This document shows positions 63,492 to 64,000 of a DNA stretch of 64,000 nt, one piece after another. The translations under genes and the position numbers were made by a program. The DNA lies in the NCBI GenBank assembly GCA_016839055.1, contig JAEKNX010000005.1, positions 124,001 through 188,000 of the forward strand, given 5' to 3'. The notes under the pieces were generated by a model. It was not told where the DNA came from and searched no databases. It was given only the letters and a program-made list of their open reading frames with translations. The DNA comes from Spirochaetales bacterium (lineage in GTDB: Bacteria > Spirochaetota > Spirochaetia > UBA9216). Every line of letters begins with the position of its first letter. The stretch's first letter is position 1.

Positions 63492-63749
63492 TTAAAGGTT
63501 TTTAGTAATTATAAAAAAAAAGCTCTCCCGCCCGGGGAGAACTTCTTTAATCTGAGGCTTAATTTCAAATTCTTTCTTAATCCAGGCTGCAATAAAAACC
63601 GCCGCATCTTTCTCATTGCCTCCGGTTTTAAGTCGGATGACCGAATTTATCTGTACGATCTTCTAAGTAAGAGCTGTCAGCTCATCCTTGTCGGCAGGAG
63701 ATAGAAGTTTTTCTTTACTATCGCTTAGTATTCTTTCTTGCCAGGTCAA
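63492..63749 (-). pseudogene. Coding-like frame interrupted by an in-frame TAG
   Basis: A frame overlapping the end of the ketopantoate-reductase-like gene runs from TTG at 63749 (opening MTWQERILSDSKEKLLSPAD) to TAG at 63663-63665, and continues for 56 more codons in the same frame to TAA at 63492 with coding-like content (VIRLKTGGNEKDAAVFIAAW, IKKEFEIKPQIKEVL). Single nonsense change, sequencing error or true read-through are possible. No family is recognised. Confidence 0.45.
63513..63542 (-). terminator. Terminator
   Basis: GTTCTCCCCG/CGGGAGAGC hairpin followed on the minus strand by nine T residues; it falls within the tail of the interrupted frame. Confidence 0.75.
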
Positions 63750-64000
63750 TTGTTTTTACAAGGGCCGCAATGGTTTTATTTATGGGGACTGCAACACCGA
63801 GTCTATCGGCTTCCCGGACGATGGCGTTGTTTATAAAGTCTATCTCGGTAATGCTGCCGCGGTCGAAGTCTTGAAGCATGGAGGAACGGTTGAGGCCTGT
63901 TTTCTCTGCTACCGAATAAACAACTGAGAGAGGATCATCATAGGTTAGTTTTATACCACCCTTATCACAGACAGCGACAGCTTCGGCCACCAGGTCTTTC
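63718..64000 (-). CDS. Ketopantoate reductase-like protein, C-terminal part
   Basis: The last 93 or so residues of a gene entering from the right edge. The helical C-terminal domain of the PanE/ApbA family is suggested by TGLNRSSMLQDFDRGSITEID, AIVREADRLGVAVPINKT and the closing ALVKTIDLA. The NADPH-binding half lies outside the window, so substrate cannot be judged. Confidence 0.82.
   Translation of the reverse strand, partial: KDLVAEAVAVCDKGGIKLTYDDPLSVVYSVAEKTGLNRSSMLQDFDRGSITEIDFINNAIVREADRLGVAVPINKTIAALVKTIDLARKNTKR

Noticed and set aside
63663-63665. TAG as a pyrrolysine codon
   Set aside because: No pyl genes or methylamine methyltransferase are in the window and the frame is not of a known Pyl protein; a mutation or sequencing error is simpler.

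Overview
This window looks like the chromosome of a spirochaete (Spirochaetia), moderate in GC and probably fermentative. The call rests on gene content and order: rplU-prp-rpmA-obg-nadD-yqeK-LCP-rsfS, then ispE-spoVG-tRNA-Gln-rplY-pth-tilS-ftsH, a DUF115/MptE-like protein, many lipoproteins with short lipoboxes and a biotin-dependent Na+ pump. It is an inference; no rRNA is present and no database was searched.

Layout. 1-2330: ilvB-ilvH (minus) behind a leader peptide and attenuator. 2330-7240: a YgjV-like protein, a large unknown protein, pgeF and argS. 7240-19300: the conserved ribosome, cofactor and cell-envelope genes listed above, with a CheX-like gene and an acidic gene inserted on the minus strand. 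19378-25270: a tightly packed operon of a TPR/Ca-loop secreted protein, an HtrA-type lipoprotein protease, a hybrid histidine kinase and a NarL-type regulator. 25373-30394: lepA, a DUF115 protein and a parvulin. 30550-31137: tRNA-Pro, tRNA-Asp and tandem palindromic units built from tRNA 3' ends and terminators. 31244-36769: a LysM/LytM-like protein, a four-gene Na+-translocating acyl-CoA decarboxylase and two small membrane proteins. 36854-49761: nucleobase permease, CoA-acylating aldehyde dehydrogenase, class III aminotransferase, Na+ symporter with a 44-residue partner, a transposase-derived protein, and an eamA-preT-preA operon. 50145-57504: thioesterase and an island of lipoproteins and envelope proteins. 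57501-63193: a phosphate butyryltransferase-like gene and a branched-chain-type ABC transporter. 63297-64000: gene remnants and a partial ketopantoate-reductase-like gene.

Most interesting. (1) The 32-50 kb region encodes much of a plausible route from pyrimidine (PreTA) through beta-alanine (aminotransferase) and malonate semialdehyde (CoA-acylating dehydrogenase) to malonyl-CoA, next to a Na+-pumping decarboxylase that could conserve the energy. The ring-opening enzymes are not in the window, so this is a hypothesis. (2) At least seven promoters place the start codon 6-11 bases after the -10 box with no Shine-Dalgarno, which suggests frequent leaderless transcription. (3) tRNA-derived palindromes lie next to tRNA-Pro. 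(4) A transposase-like gene with no visible inverted repeats looks domesticated.
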